The position numbers and the translations under genes are program-made. The notes under the pieces are model-generated. The model had not been told where the DNA came from. It was given only the letters and a program-made list of their open reading frames with translations, and searched no databases. From NCBI RefSeq assembly GCF_002000025.1, contig NZ_MUZV01000004.1, positions 1-64,000 on the forward strand: a stretch of 64,000 nucleotides of DNA. The letters are read 5' to 3'. The DNA comes from Cognaticolwellia aestuarii (GTDB lineage Bacteria > Pseudomonadota > Gammaproteobacteria > Enterobacterales > Alteromonadaceae). Within the stretch, counting starts at the first letter, position 1; the number at the start of each line of letters is the position of its first letter. This document shows positions 9,320 to 17,443 of the stretch, in pieces.

Positions 9320-9742
9320 TTAATTTATTTCTCTTTGCAATAGCGCAACCATGCTGCCTGTTTTAGCTGACCAAACATTTTGTGCTAATTCTGGTGTTAA
9401 TATCTGCACGACTAGCCACCCTTCCTTGCCCTCTCGATTAAATATTTCAGCAAAGTCAGGCAGTTTAGCCTTTTTAATTCCAGCTAAAAAGCCTTCTTTA
9501 TTCGGTAGTTCTAGCGTTTTATATTCGTATTTTTTCATTTTTATCACTTCCTGGTAATCGAGGTCATGAATACTAATATCAAATACAGACGCTAATGCTT
9601 TTTTAGATTGAAGCGATGCTGATGCTTCATTTTCAATTCGTTGTATTGTTCTAAGATTCAACCCTGTTGCTATCGCAAGTTCATCTTGTGACCAGTGCTT
9701 TTTATTTCTTAAATCAATAACTAAATTTGCATTAATTTTCAT
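9320..9742 (-). CDS. XRE-family HTH regulator with C-terminal DUF4177-like domain
   Basis: This is a DNA-binding protein of about 140 residues. The N-terminal HTH (about residues 5-60) is XRE/Cro type: WSQDELAIATGLNLRTIQRIENE is a clear helix-turn-helix with the recognition helix around TIQRIE. The C-terminal part (about 75-140) reads KKYEYKTLELP and NREGKEGWLVVQI, the pattern of small DUF4177 proteins that usually stand alone. I preferred the ATG at 9740-9742 over the GTG three codons earlier, since AGG lies directly against the GTG. Phased ACGACA repeats cover the promoter region just upstream and may be its own operator. Its targets may include the two small membrane proteins downstream. 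Confidence 0.8.
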   Translation of the reverse strand: MKINANLVIDLRNKKHWSQDELAIATGLNLRTIQRIENEASASLQSKKALASVFDISIHDLDYQEVIKMKKYEYKTLELPNKEGFLAGIKKAKLPDFAEIFNREGKEGWLVVQILTPELAQNVWSAKTGSMVALLQREIN

Positions 9743-9781
9743 AAGTATCACAACCTATTATTTTAGAGACTGATAAATTAC

Positions 9782-9853
9782 CGACAAAATTACTAAAATA
9801 TTTACGACAAAGCGACGAGATAGTAACGACAACTATACGACACTTTTACGACA
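9782..9853. repeat. Helically phased CGACA repeats, candidate operator
   Basis: CGACA begins at 9782, 9805, 9827, 9838 and 9849, with a variant CGAGA at 9816. Intervals are 11 bases or close multiples, placing the motif on one face of the helix. The last three copies share a longer core, TAACGACA, TACGACA and TTACGACA. The array sits 40-110 bases upstream of the HTH gene start. Binding by that regulator is inference. Confidence 0.6.
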
Positions 9854-10225
9854 GTTGTGAAATAAGTAAACAAGTTAAAAATAACAGCACTTTACATATC
9901 GATTTATCAGCCTGCAACCTGCTCTGAATACTTAATAGGCCATTACTACCCAGCAACGCCTAGCATAAAAAACATCTTGTTAATTACCCCCTGAGAAAGA
10001 GGATGATACAAGCAACAGCATATTACGCTAAAGTGCATGATTGGTTATTAAGTTACTAAGTTGAGTGAGTGGTTTGGTGGTTTGGCGGTTTGGCGGTTTG
10101 GCGGTTGAGTATGATCGAATTAATGGACTCAACAACCAGTATAAACAAGCAAAGAGGATCATCGTACCATCAACTATATAGAAAACGACGTACGTAACCC
10201 TCTATGTGAAGAGCTATTTAGTAAC
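9854..10225. other. Intergenic with a short tandem repeat
   Basis: No gene was seen between the HTH regulator and the DUF3297 gene. Apart from the 8-bp tandem repeat listed separately, the stretch has no clear structure. Confidence 0.5.
10069..10108. repeat. Five copies of an 8-bp tandem repeat
   Basis: The unit is GYGGTTTG: two copies read GTGGTTTG, two read GCGGTTTG, and a final degenerate copy reads GCGGTTGA. The G-rich strand and short unit make it prone to slippage. It lies between genes and encodes nothing. Confidence 0.85.
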
Positions 10226-10474
10226 CTAGTTATAAAAAGCTTCAACTGTTCCTTTTAATGTTATCAAAAGAGGTTGTCCTCGACGATCTAAGGCTTTAGG
10301 GTGAGGGATTTTTACCCATCCTTCACTGATGCAGTACTCTTCAACATCTGAGCGTTCTTTGCCGTTCAACAAAATACCAATAGCGTGTTCAAAAATTTCT
10401 GCTACGTGGTGTGGGCTACGAGGGTTACCTGAAAGACGATCCGGTAAAGCCGGCAACGAAGTACTATCGTTCAT
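10226..10474 (-). CDS. DUF3297 family protein
   Basis: This protein of about 82 residues matches the DUF3297 family over its whole length: LPALPDRLSGNPRSPHHVAEIFEH at the start (a conserved opening), NGKERSDVEEYCISEGWVKIP in the middle, and GQPLLITLKGTVEAFY at the end. It has no signal peptide or membrane helix and is probably cytoplasmic. I chose the ATG at 10472-10474 because homologues begin with this short polar leader; the frame stays open 20 codons further through hydrophobic, unconserved sequence. The family's function is not established. The gene stands alone. Confidence 0.85.
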   Translation of the reverse strand: MNDSTSLPALPDRLSGNPRSPHHVAEIFEHAIGILLNGKERSDVEEYCISEGWVKIPHPKALDRRGQPLLITLKGTVEAFYN

Positions 10475-10628
10475 GTTAATGACCTGAATTAAATAAAAGT
10501 GCGCTATTGTAGACAATATCATCGTAGCGCTCAAGAACTGCCATCGAGTTAAATAACAATATTATTGCCTTAAAGCAAAGGTTTGTCTGGCTAAGCTAAG
10601 CTGCCGCATTACATAAAACTACCACACT

Positions 10629-11135
10629 TTATATAGATTTTATGTCGATATATAATCTTTCTTGCTCAGTAAACAATGATTCTACGTGTTGTTTTATTTC
10701 AATATCGGAACCAACTAGCTGAAAATCATAACCGTTACCATTACCGTCAATAATAACTGACAAACAATTACGACCAATATTGACTGTCGACATTCGCGAC
10801 ACACTAACATCAACTTGCGCTGATTTTTTTACAAAAGGTACTGTTTTCAATCTCGAGAACTCAATCATATTGCCATTTCGCTTTATCAAATTAGCTGGCG
10901 AATTTTTAAATTTATATTCATGACTAAAACGATAAGACACCATAAAGCAAAAAATCGACAAAAATAAAAGGTATATCTCAACTTCGTTATTATAATGCCA
11001 ACTCATAAAAGCAACGGCTAAAAGTAAGCTAGCAAGTAATATTATGCTGTTTCTATAAAATATATTAGTCATGTTCAATTGGCTCATCTCTTCAATATCA
11101 AACGTATGAAAATAGTGAAAAATTTCGAACAGCAT
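10629..11135 (-). CDS. Hypothetical membrane protein
   Basis: Not recognised. In its 168 residues two hydrophobic helices are visible (about residues 29-44 and 52-68). A soluble C-terminal part of about 95 residues follows, containing EFSRLKTVPFVKKSAQVDVSVS and DGNGNGYDFQLVGSDIEIKQH, which looks beta-rich and could resemble a pleckstrin-like or bacterial PH fold. Such two-helix plus PH-like arrangements occur in membrane proteins of unknown role. The true start may be the methionine at residue 17 or 22. No operon partner is close. Confidence 0.6.
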   Translation of the reverse strand: MLFEIFHYFHTFDIEEMSQLNMTNIFYRNSIILLASLLLAVAFMSWHYNNEVEIYLLFLSIFCFMVSYRFSHEYKFKNSPANLIKRNGNMIEFSRLKTVPFVKKSAQVDVSVSRMSTVNIGRNCLSVIIDGNGNGYDFQLVGSDIEIKQHVESLFTEQERLYIDIKSI

Positions 11136-11180
11136 AAACTATCGCAGGAAAAATTTCTAACGAAATAAAGGCCTATTCAT

Positions 11181-11437
11181 ATGATTTTAATAGCGATATT
11201 ATTGAAACAACGAGTCGATATTAAGCAAAGCGATACAGCCTTGATGATATCCATTTCGGTTTTAAAGTACCCTCCACCTTAGCGATTATTTATGACCAAG
11301 GGTACGTAATTTACTATACAAAAGTGAAGTTGAGCCAAGCATTAACCGCGACTTATTTAAAACTTTATTTGCAGCGTTATGATGGCGATGCTAACTTAGC
11401 AATAAGTGGCTCATTGCCTTTACCGTTGACCTTTTAA
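11181..11437 (+). pseudogene. Possible frameshifted small gene
   Basis: An ATG at 11181 preceded by AAGG (9-base spacing) opens a short frame. A different frame, open from 11225 to a TAA at 11435-11437, carries coding-like sequence ending in SGSLPLPLTF, with TLAIIYDQGYVIYYTKVKLSQ before it. That second frame has no start codon of its own near its beginning. Joining the two by one frameshift near 11240 gives a protein of about 85 residues. I do not recognise the family. The LysE gene starts 10 bases after the stop. Confidence 0.4.
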
Positions 11438-11447
11438 GAGATAAACC

Positions 11448-12083
11448 ATGGACTTATTACAAGGACTACTGTTAATTACCTCGATACATTTATTAGCCGC
11501 AGCTTCACCGGGTCCTGACTTTGTTTTAGTATCACAGCAAACACTATTAAACGGCAAAAAATCAGGTTTTATGGTTAGTATCGGTATTGCCCTAGGCCTG
11601 TCTGTACATATTGTTTATTCAACGTTAGGTTTAGCTGCAGTTATTGCTAATTCCAGTGCCGCTTTATGGACAATAAAAATTATTGGTGGTTGTTATTTAC
11701 TTTATTTAGGTATTCAAGGTTTACGTTCGAAACCCAAAAGCAACAGCGCGGATGGCGTTACTGTACAGCCTGTAGAGAAGCATTCAAGCTTAAAGTCGCT
11801 AACAAAAGGCTTTTTATGTAATGCTTTTAACCCCAAAGCACCAATTTACTTTGTTGCATTATTTACCGTTGTTTTATCGCCAAATTTACCAACATTACAT
11901 CTAGTTATTTATGGCATTTGGATGATGGTATTACAGCTATGCTGGTTTTCAGCCGTAGTAATATTACTTTCTCGACCAAGTGTTAATAGAAAATTTCAAC
12001 ATTTGAGTCATTGGATTGATCGCGTACTCGGTGGGGCTATGGTTTTACTCGCCTTAAAAGTACTGAGCAGTAAAATACATTAG
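11448..12083 (+). CDS. LysE/RhtB-family amino acid exporter
   Basis: This 211-residue inner-membrane protein belongs to the LysE/RhtB family, which exports amino acids or related small molecules by proton exchange. The N-terminal family signature is present: HLLAAASPGPDFVLVSQQTL near residues 12-32, followed by GIALGLSVHIVYSTLGLA. The central KGFLCNAFNPKAPIYFVALF motif, with the NPK triplet, is also typical. Five to six helices are visible. The ATG is preceded by AAGAGATAAACC. DUF962 and DUF1697 genes follow on the same strand with 9- and 56-base gaps, so the three may be co-transcribed. The substrate cannot be assigned. Confidence 0.92.
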   Translation: MDLLQGLLLITSIHLLAAASPGPDFVLVSQQTLLNGKKSGFMVSIGIALGLSVHIVYSTLGLAAVIANSSAALWTIKIIGGCYLLYLGIQGLRSKPKSNSADGVTVQPVEKHSSLKSLTKGFLCNAFNPKAPIYFVALFTVVLSPNLPTLHLVIYGIWMMVLQLCWFSAVVILLSRPSVNRKFQHLSHWIDRVLGGAMVLLALKVLSSKIH

Positions 12084-12092
12084 GTAATCAAC

Positions 12093-12410
12093 ATGACAAC
12101 TTCACAAGAAAAAAAATATACAAGTTTTGCCTCATTCTACCCCTTTTACTTAAGCCAACATCAGAATACTACCTGTCGTAGATTACACTTTATTGGTTCG
12201 AGTTTAATATTAATTATGCTGTTATACATAGTGCTCAACGGTGCTTGGGTGCTGCTTTGGACCTTGCCTTTATTAGGCTACGGTTTTGCTTGGGTTGGTC
12301 ACTTCTTTTATGAAAAAAACAAACCAGCCACTTTTACCTACCCTTTATATAGTTTTATTGGAGATTGGGTTATGTATAAGGACATAGTAACCGGTAAAAT
12401 TAAATGTTAA
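12093..12410 (+). CDS. DUF962/Mpo1-like membrane protein
   Basis: This 105-residue protein matches the DUF962 (Mpo1/YGL010w-like) family: FASFYPFYLSQHQNTTCRRLHFIGS at the start, then a helix pair, GYGFAWVGHFFYEKNKPATFTYPLYSFIGDWVMYKDI at the end. The conserved histidines (HQN, RRLHF, VGHFF) correspond to metal ligands of yeast Mpo1, a dioxygenase that alpha-oxidises 2-hydroxy fatty acids. Bacterial activity is inferred from the family only. It begins 9 bases after the LysE stop and is probably in the same transcript. Confidence 0.85.
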   Translation: MTTSQEKKYTSFASFYPFYLSQHQNTTCRRLHFIGSSLILIMLLYIVLNGAWVLLWTLPLLGYGFAWVGHFFYEKNKPATFTYPLYSFIGDWVMYKDIVTGKIKC

Positions 12411-12466
12411 CTTGCCCTTATTTTTATTGCGCTAAGTGATGGCAGCACTGCCAAGGAGTAAACCCA

Positions 12467-13009
12467 GTGACGATATATATTTCATTACTCAGAGGTATTA
12501 ATGTCTCAGGCCAAAAAATTATAAAAATGGCCGATTTAAAAGGCCTTTACCAATCACTGTCATTGCAAGATGTTAAAACCTACATTCAAAGTGGTAATGT
12601 CATTTTTACCAGCGATATCAAAGCACCGGACGAACTTGCAACAAAGATAAGCCAAGCTATATTTGCCCATTATCAATTTGAAGTGCCGATATTTGTGCTT
12701 ACGCTTGAGATGTTAAAAGCTGCGCGACAGCAATTACCGTTTGACGATATTAACCTTGATAAAGAAGGCAGTAAGGTGTTGTTGTGCTTTTTATCTGGCA
12801 AGCCTGACAACGCGATAGAGCTGTTATCTCCCTACTTAAAAAGTAATGAGCGATTGTGCATAAATGACAACGTACTTTATATCTATTGTCCTGATGGCTC
12901 AGGACGGACAAAGTTAACGCATCGAAATATTGAACAAAAGCTTGCGTTAAGCGCGACAAGTCGTAATTTAAAAACTGTCGATAAGCTTATTGAACTTGGC
13001 TCTTGCTAG
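12467..13009 (+). CDS. DUF1697 family protein
   Basis: This 180-residue cytoplasmic protein shows the DUF1697 opening: YISLLRGINVSGQKIIKMADLK, followed by VKTYIQSGNVIFTS. A GTG start at 12467 is supported by AAGGAG 8 bases upstream. The family has two alpha/beta subdomains and no proven biochemical role. The C-terminal TARNxxTxxKL-type element of the family appears as LSATSRNLKTVDKLIEL. It may be transcribed with the LysE and DUF962 genes. Confidence 0.9.
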   Translation: MTIYISLLRGINVSGQKIIKMADLKGLYQSLSLQDVKTYIQSGNVIFTSDIKAPDELATKISQAIFAHYQFEVPIFVLTLEMLKAARQQLPFDDINLDKEGSKVLLCFLSGKPDNAIELLSPYLKSNERLCINDNVLYIYCPDGSGRTKLTHRNIEQKLALSATSRNLKTVDKLIELGSC

Positions 13010-13475
13010 TAACCCTACTAGTGACTGTAAAGTACTCAAACGATTTACGACATAATAGCTAAAGCAATTGAGTACTCTATATCAGTGAGGAAAAGCAACT
13101 GATAACAACTAATGGCAACTAATGGCAAGTAAAGTAAAACTTATCTAACATCATGTAAAAAATATTTGACTCATAATAATTTATTATCTAAAGTCTAAAT
13201 ATTGTTACATCAAGTCTAATATTTTATACACCACTTTTGATAAGCCTATTCTATATGTCGGGCTTTCTACATTTTGAGGTGATAAGTAATACCAGCTCCA
13301 TTAATGGGTTGATTTATTTTATACGTTGAAACAAACGGCCAAATACAAGGTAGTTACTTTAATAACGAGTTGTTCTAATGATTAAATAAATAACGAAGCA
13401 GTTGGTTGTTTTAACAAGTAGAAATGATCACACAGTTAGTGCGATTGGGTTAATAACGATAAGCGAGGATAGGTT
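13010..13475. other. Intergenic; part looks like a dispersed repeat
   Basis: No gene was seen. The part from about 13290 to 13450 (AATACCAGCTCCATTAATGG at its left, AGTTAGTGCGATTGGGTTAA at its right) resembles, from memory, intergenic repeats scattered through Colwellia/Pseudoalteromonas-type genomes. Only one copy is in the window, so the repeat status cannot be tested here. Confidence 0.35.
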
Positions 13476-13934
13476 ATGTCATATAAAGAAAGAAGTATTT
13501 GGGTATCACTCGCTATTACTGTATACATTTGGTTTAATTATTTTTCGGGTATTTATCACGCTGCGCAGCAAAATGAGTTAACCATTAGCAGTATGCAATC
13601 AGCTTTACTCAATGTAGTAATAATGACCATAGCGTTAGAAATACTGCACCATATTGTTATGGCGATAATTGACCATAAAAACACTAATTACGACGAAGAT
13701 GAACGAGATAAGCAGATATCATTGATAGGTAATACAAATGCATATTATATTTTAAGTTTCACCGTTATTACTGCGGTGCTGCATTTACTCTTTCCTGTGA
13801 TGACACAAAGTTTGGTCAGCGCACTTAATTTACCCAGTGATTATGTCATTATTAATATAATTATTTTTGGCGCTTTGATCGCTGAAATTACAAAATTTTC
13901 GACACAAGTGTTTTATTATCGTAGGGGCTTTTAA
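13476..13934 (+). CDS. Four-helix membrane protein paired with an XRE regulator
   Basis: Not assigned to a named family. Four membrane helices are predicted in 152 residues (about 8-27, 43-62, 88-107 and 118-138). The loop after helix 2 contains a strongly acidic/basic stretch, [16 protein letters not shown], resembling small membrane proteins of the DUF2178 type, which carry a similar DERD(K)xI motif. It is followed after a single base by a 68-residue HTH regulator, a pairing that is very common for this type. The two probably form an operon, with the regulator controlling it. Confidence 0.75.
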   Translation: MSYKERSIWVSLAITVYIWFNYFSGIYHAAQQNELTISSMQSALLNVVIMTIALEILHHIVMAIIDHKNTNYDEDERDKQISLIGNTNAYYILSFTVITAVLHLLFPVMTQSLVSALNLPSDYVIINIIIFGALIAEITKFSTQVFYYRRGF

Positions 13935-13935
13935 A

Positions 13936-14142
13936 GTGACAAAAAGCATTTCTAATCAGATCCGCCGTTTACGTTTTAATCGCAATGAAATGACCCAACA
14001 AATGTTAGCCGACGCTGTCGGGGTATCTCGACAAACTATTGTCGCGATTGAAAAAGACAAATATTCGCCATCATTAGAAGTGGCATTTAAAATTGCACTA
14101 TATTTTGATGTGCCATTAGAGTCAGTTTTCCAATACCAATAG
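13936..14142 (+). CDS. Small XRE-family transcriptional regulator
   Basis: This is a 68-residue protein made almost only of an HTH_3 domain: [46 protein letters not shown]. It resembles the short YozG/YgzD-like regulators whose gene adjoins a membrane protein gene. The start is a GTG at 13936, one base after the stop of the membrane protein, which implies translational coupling. It is expected to bind DNA as a dimer and probably regulates its own operon. The stop is 18 bases from the stop of the convergent histidine kinase gene. Confidence 0.88.
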   Translation: MTKSISNQIRRLRFNRNEMTQQMLADAVGVSRQTIVAIEKDKYSPSLEVAFKIALYFDVPLESVFQYQ

Positions 14143-14160
14143 CACCGGTGTAAGCAGCAT

Positions 14161-17004
14161 TTACCATAACACTTGATCTATCTCGTTTAACAATTCTTGA
14201 GCTTGCTGATTAATACTGTCAATTTGATGCTTTTTAATCACTGTTTCTAGTTTGAGAGCAATTTTAGATAAGTCTGCAAAACCGAACATTTGTGCTGCAC
14301 CTGCAATACGGTGCGACAACCTCGACAGTTGCTCAAGATCATTGTTATTGATATGTAAAACTAAATCTTGCTGCTCTAATACTAAGTTAGATTTAAACTC
14401 CTCTACTAAGTCTGACATTTCTACTTTATTGAAACTATCATTTGCTTGTTCTTGAGAAATAGCATCGCCATAATACTTAGCTATAGTAGGAATAAATATC
14501 TTACGCTCAATAGGTTTGGATAAATGACCATCAAAGCCTAAAGACAAGTAATGTGCTATTTCATGTGACATTGCATTGGCTGTTAAGGCAATAATGGGGG
14601 TTTCACAGCCTTTTTGCTGCAATATTTTAAATGCTTCAATACCATCCATTTCAGGCATTTGTATATCCATTAGCACTAAACTTGGCTGATGTTGTTCAAA
14701 TAAAGCGACTGCTTCCCGCCCATTTCGAGCTGTCAGCACCTCTAAGCCCAACGAAGCTAACAGACGAGCAATGAGTCGACGATTATCATTGTGATCATCT
14801 GCAAGTAATATCGTGCCTTGTAGTTTCTCATGTTCCGTCACTAAATGATTATTGGCATCATTTGCAAATATGCTGCTTTCATCACATTGCTCAGCAGTGC
14901 TCGCCTGACAAGGTAAACTAAAAACAAACACGCTGCCTTGATTTAGTTCACTTTCAACATCTATTTTACCGCCCATAATTTTGGCTAATTGATCGGATAA
15001 ACATAAGCCTAAACCCGTACCACCAAAACGTCGGCTGATACTACTATCACCTTGAGTAAAACTTTCAAATAAATTTTGCAGTTGCGAACTGCTCATACCG
15101 ATACCACTATCAGTGATCTTAAATATTAAGCTGCCATCATTACGAGTAATTTTAAGTTCTACGTGACCTTTGGGGGTAAACTTAATGGCGTTTGAGCATA
15201 AATTAATTAAGATTTGTTTAACACGGAAACCATCAATTTCAATTAAAAAAGGTTTTGGCAGGCTATGCACAATTTCAAATGTCAGGCGTTTTGAGCTCGC
15301 TTGCAAAGTGAATATGTTGGCAAGTTCTTGCAATATATCATGTAAGTTTTGTGTTTGTAGTTCTAACTCTATTTTATTGGCTTCAATTTTACTTAAATCA
15401 AGAATATTATTGGTTAGCTCTAACAGGTGTAAGCTATTTCCATGAATAATTTCCACTTCTTTATTGATAAACTCATCATCTACATCACCACTAATAATCG
15501 CCTCTGCTTGGCCAATAACCGTTGTTAACGGCGTTCTGATTTCATGGCTCATATTGGCTAAGAACTGACTTTTGATCTTATTAGCATTTTGTAATTCCTG
15601 CATTAAGTACTCAAGTTCAGTTGTTCTTTGTTTTACTTTTGACTCTAGATCTTGCGTCGAGCGACGCTCAATATCTCGTCGGGCAATTAAAAAACCAATT
15701 AATAAGGCAGCGAAAATAACAATAATAATAAAGTTGCGTTCTTGAGATGAGCGTTCGCTTTCAAGCTCTTGTAAACGTTTTTGTTGTTTCAATTGCTCAA
15801 CTTGTTGTTTAAGTTGTTCAGAATCAAATAAGGCTAATTGCGAATTAAGCTGACTATTCGCCATTTCAAGATGAGTTTGTAAAAAATCTGCTTGGCTTTT
15901 TACAGCTTCAAAAGTTTTATTTTGTGCTGCCAAGATCAGTGAGCGCAGCGACAGGTTATGCTTTAGTTGTTCTTTGTATTGCATTTTATTCGCAACTTCA
16001 CTGGACTGCTTTACATACCTTAGGGCTAATTCTAGTTTACCTTGGTGAAAATAGGCTTTGGCTAAGCTATAAAGGCCGCCAACATAAGCATTGTCATGAC
16101 CCTGTGCCACGCTTAACCGTATGCCCTCTTTGGCATATTTTATCGCTTGTTCTATATTGCTTTTATGGTTATTGAGTTCAGCTAAGTTATGTAAGGTTGA
16201 AGCTGCATTATAGTCGTCTTGGTTTTGGTGGTGAAAATCAAGAGCCAAGGTCATGTAGCGTTCGGCTTGCTGATAATTACCGGCATACCGGTAAGATGAG
16301 CCTAAGTCACTATAAGCCATTGCAAGGCCGATTTGATCATTGAGTTCTAATCGCTTTTCAATCACCGCATGAAACATCGATATTGCGATATCAAAACGTT
16401 TAAGCCGTAAATGTAAGCCCGCAATATTGTACTGAACGTCGATTTTATCTTTCTCACTACCAAAAGACTGATAAAGTGGCAGCGCTTGTTGGTAACTTAC
16501 TAATGCACTTTCAATTTTTGACGTTGCAGCATGCACCAAAGCAATATTATTGTATAAGTTTGCTTGAGCAATAGGCGCATTAATTGTTAGATAATAATTT
16601 AGTGCTTGTTGGTATGACTGTAAGGCTAAAACATTATTGCCTTTGTAGTATGCATAAACCCCGATTCTTTTATAGGCATCGGCTTCAATAGCGTAAAAAT
16701 CAAATTTATGCGCAAGTTGTTGTTCTTCTTTAGCAACCTCAATTGCTTTGTCGAGTCGGCTTAGTTGGTGATATATTTTGCTTTTACTTGCTAAAATTGA
16801 AAGTTTATTTAGTGTTGATAGCGTTTTATCAGCACTGAGGGAGTTAACCAAAATTAAAGCTTGATTTTTATCTGTCATTCCTTCAAGAGTTAATAATTTT
16901 TGTCCTAGGTTTTTACCAAGGTATTCACTTGTTCTCTCACTGTTAGCTGCAAAGCTAATAATAAGCGGGAAAAATAATAACAACAGTCGACTGGCAAAAG
17001 CCAT
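14161..17004 (-). CDS. TPR-containing hybrid sensor histidine kinase
   Basis: This 947-residue membrane phosphorelay protein has several parts in order. A signal peptide (about 1-22) leads into a periplasmic sensor of six to seven tetratricopeptide repeats (about 60-340). Then come a coiled coil (about 395-420) and one membrane helix (about 426-443). A HisKA domain follows, with phospho-acceptor His487 in NMSHEIRTPL, and a HATPase_c domain with N box NLCSNAIKF, G1 DSGIGM and G2 GGTGLGL. The receiver has Asp780 in LMDIQMPEMDG and Lys830, and the C-terminal HPt has His898 in SHRIAGAA. All catalytic residues are present, so it can run a complete His-Asp-His relay to an unlinked response regulator. 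No cognate regulator is adjacent, and the signal is unknown. Confidence 0.93.
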   Translation of the reverse strand: MAFASRLLLLFFPLIISFAANSERTSEYLGKNLGQKLLTLEGMTDKNQALILVNSLSADKTLSTLNKLSILASKSKIYHQLSRLDKAIEVAKEEQQLAHKFDFYAIEADAYKRIGVYAYYKGNNVLALQSYQQALNYYLTINAPIAQANLYNNIALVHAATSKIESALVSYQQALPLYQSFGSEKDKIDVQYNIAGLHLRLKRFDIAISMFHAVIEKRLELNDQIGLAMAYSDLGSSYRYAGNYQQAERYMTLALDFHHQNQDDYNAASTLHNLAELNNHKSNIEQAIKYAKEGIRLSVAQGHDNAYVGGLYSLAKAYFHQGKLELALRYVKQSSEVANKMQYKEQLKHNLSLRSLILAAQNKTFEAVKSQADFLQTHLEMANSQLNSQLALFDSEQLKQQVEQLKQQKRLQELESERSSQERNFIIIVIFAALLIGFLIARRDIERRSTQDLESKVKQRTTELEYLMQELQNANKIKSQFLANMSHEIRTPLTTVIGQAEAIISGDVDDEFINKEVEIIHGNSLHLLELTNNILDLSKIEANKIELELQTQNLHDILQELANIFTLQASSKRLTFEIVHSLPKPFLIEIDGFRVKQILINLCSNAIKFTPKGHVELKITRNDGSLIFKITDSGIGMSSSQLQNLFESFTQGDSSISRRFGGTGLGLCLSDQLAKIMGGKIDVESELNQGSVFVFSLPCQASTAEQCDESSIFANDANNHLVTEHEKLQGTILLADDHNDNRRLIARLLASLGLEVLTARNGREAVALFEQHQPSLVLMDIQMPEMDGIEAFKILQQKGCETPIIALTANAMSHEIAHYLSLGFDGHLSKPIERKIFIPTIAKYYGDAISQEQANDSFNKVEMSDLVEEFKSNLVLEQQDLVLHINNNDLEQLSRLSHRIAGAAQMFGFADLSKIALKLETVIKKHQIDSINQQAQELLNEIDQVLW

Positions 17005-17443
17005 TGAGACACCTTAAAAACACCAGAAACTCTTATTACCGTTAACAATAATGCTTCTTCACGATAAACAATTATTTCAATTGAAAAAATATATGAGCGC
17101 TATTTATAGCATTTTGCTATTACACTAACAACGCTAACAGTGAGTGATTTCGAGATTACCTTACCCGCTTTGATTTAATCGAAAAAATTATAGCTATTAG
17201 ACAGATAAATAAGGAAAAAATGATTTTACCCTGACTGCTTAAATGAAAATAAAACAAGGCTTAAATATTCTTATTTTGCCCCTTTGAGGTTTTGTAAAAA
17301 TATAAAAGCAGCTCTGTGAATTACTATTTAGACAAGCCAAAACGGCGGTGAAGTGAAAGTTCAACAGGTGCTAGTAAAGAGCGAGAAAAAAAGTTTATAA
17401 TTCGCGCCTAAATGCACCACTCATCAAATGAATCGTATTCACA
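17005..17443. other. Divergent intergenic region
   Basis: This region lies between the divergent histidine kinase and ion channel genes and must hold both promoters. It is very AT-rich, and no confident -35/-10 pair, operator or small gene stands out. Confidence 0.45.
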
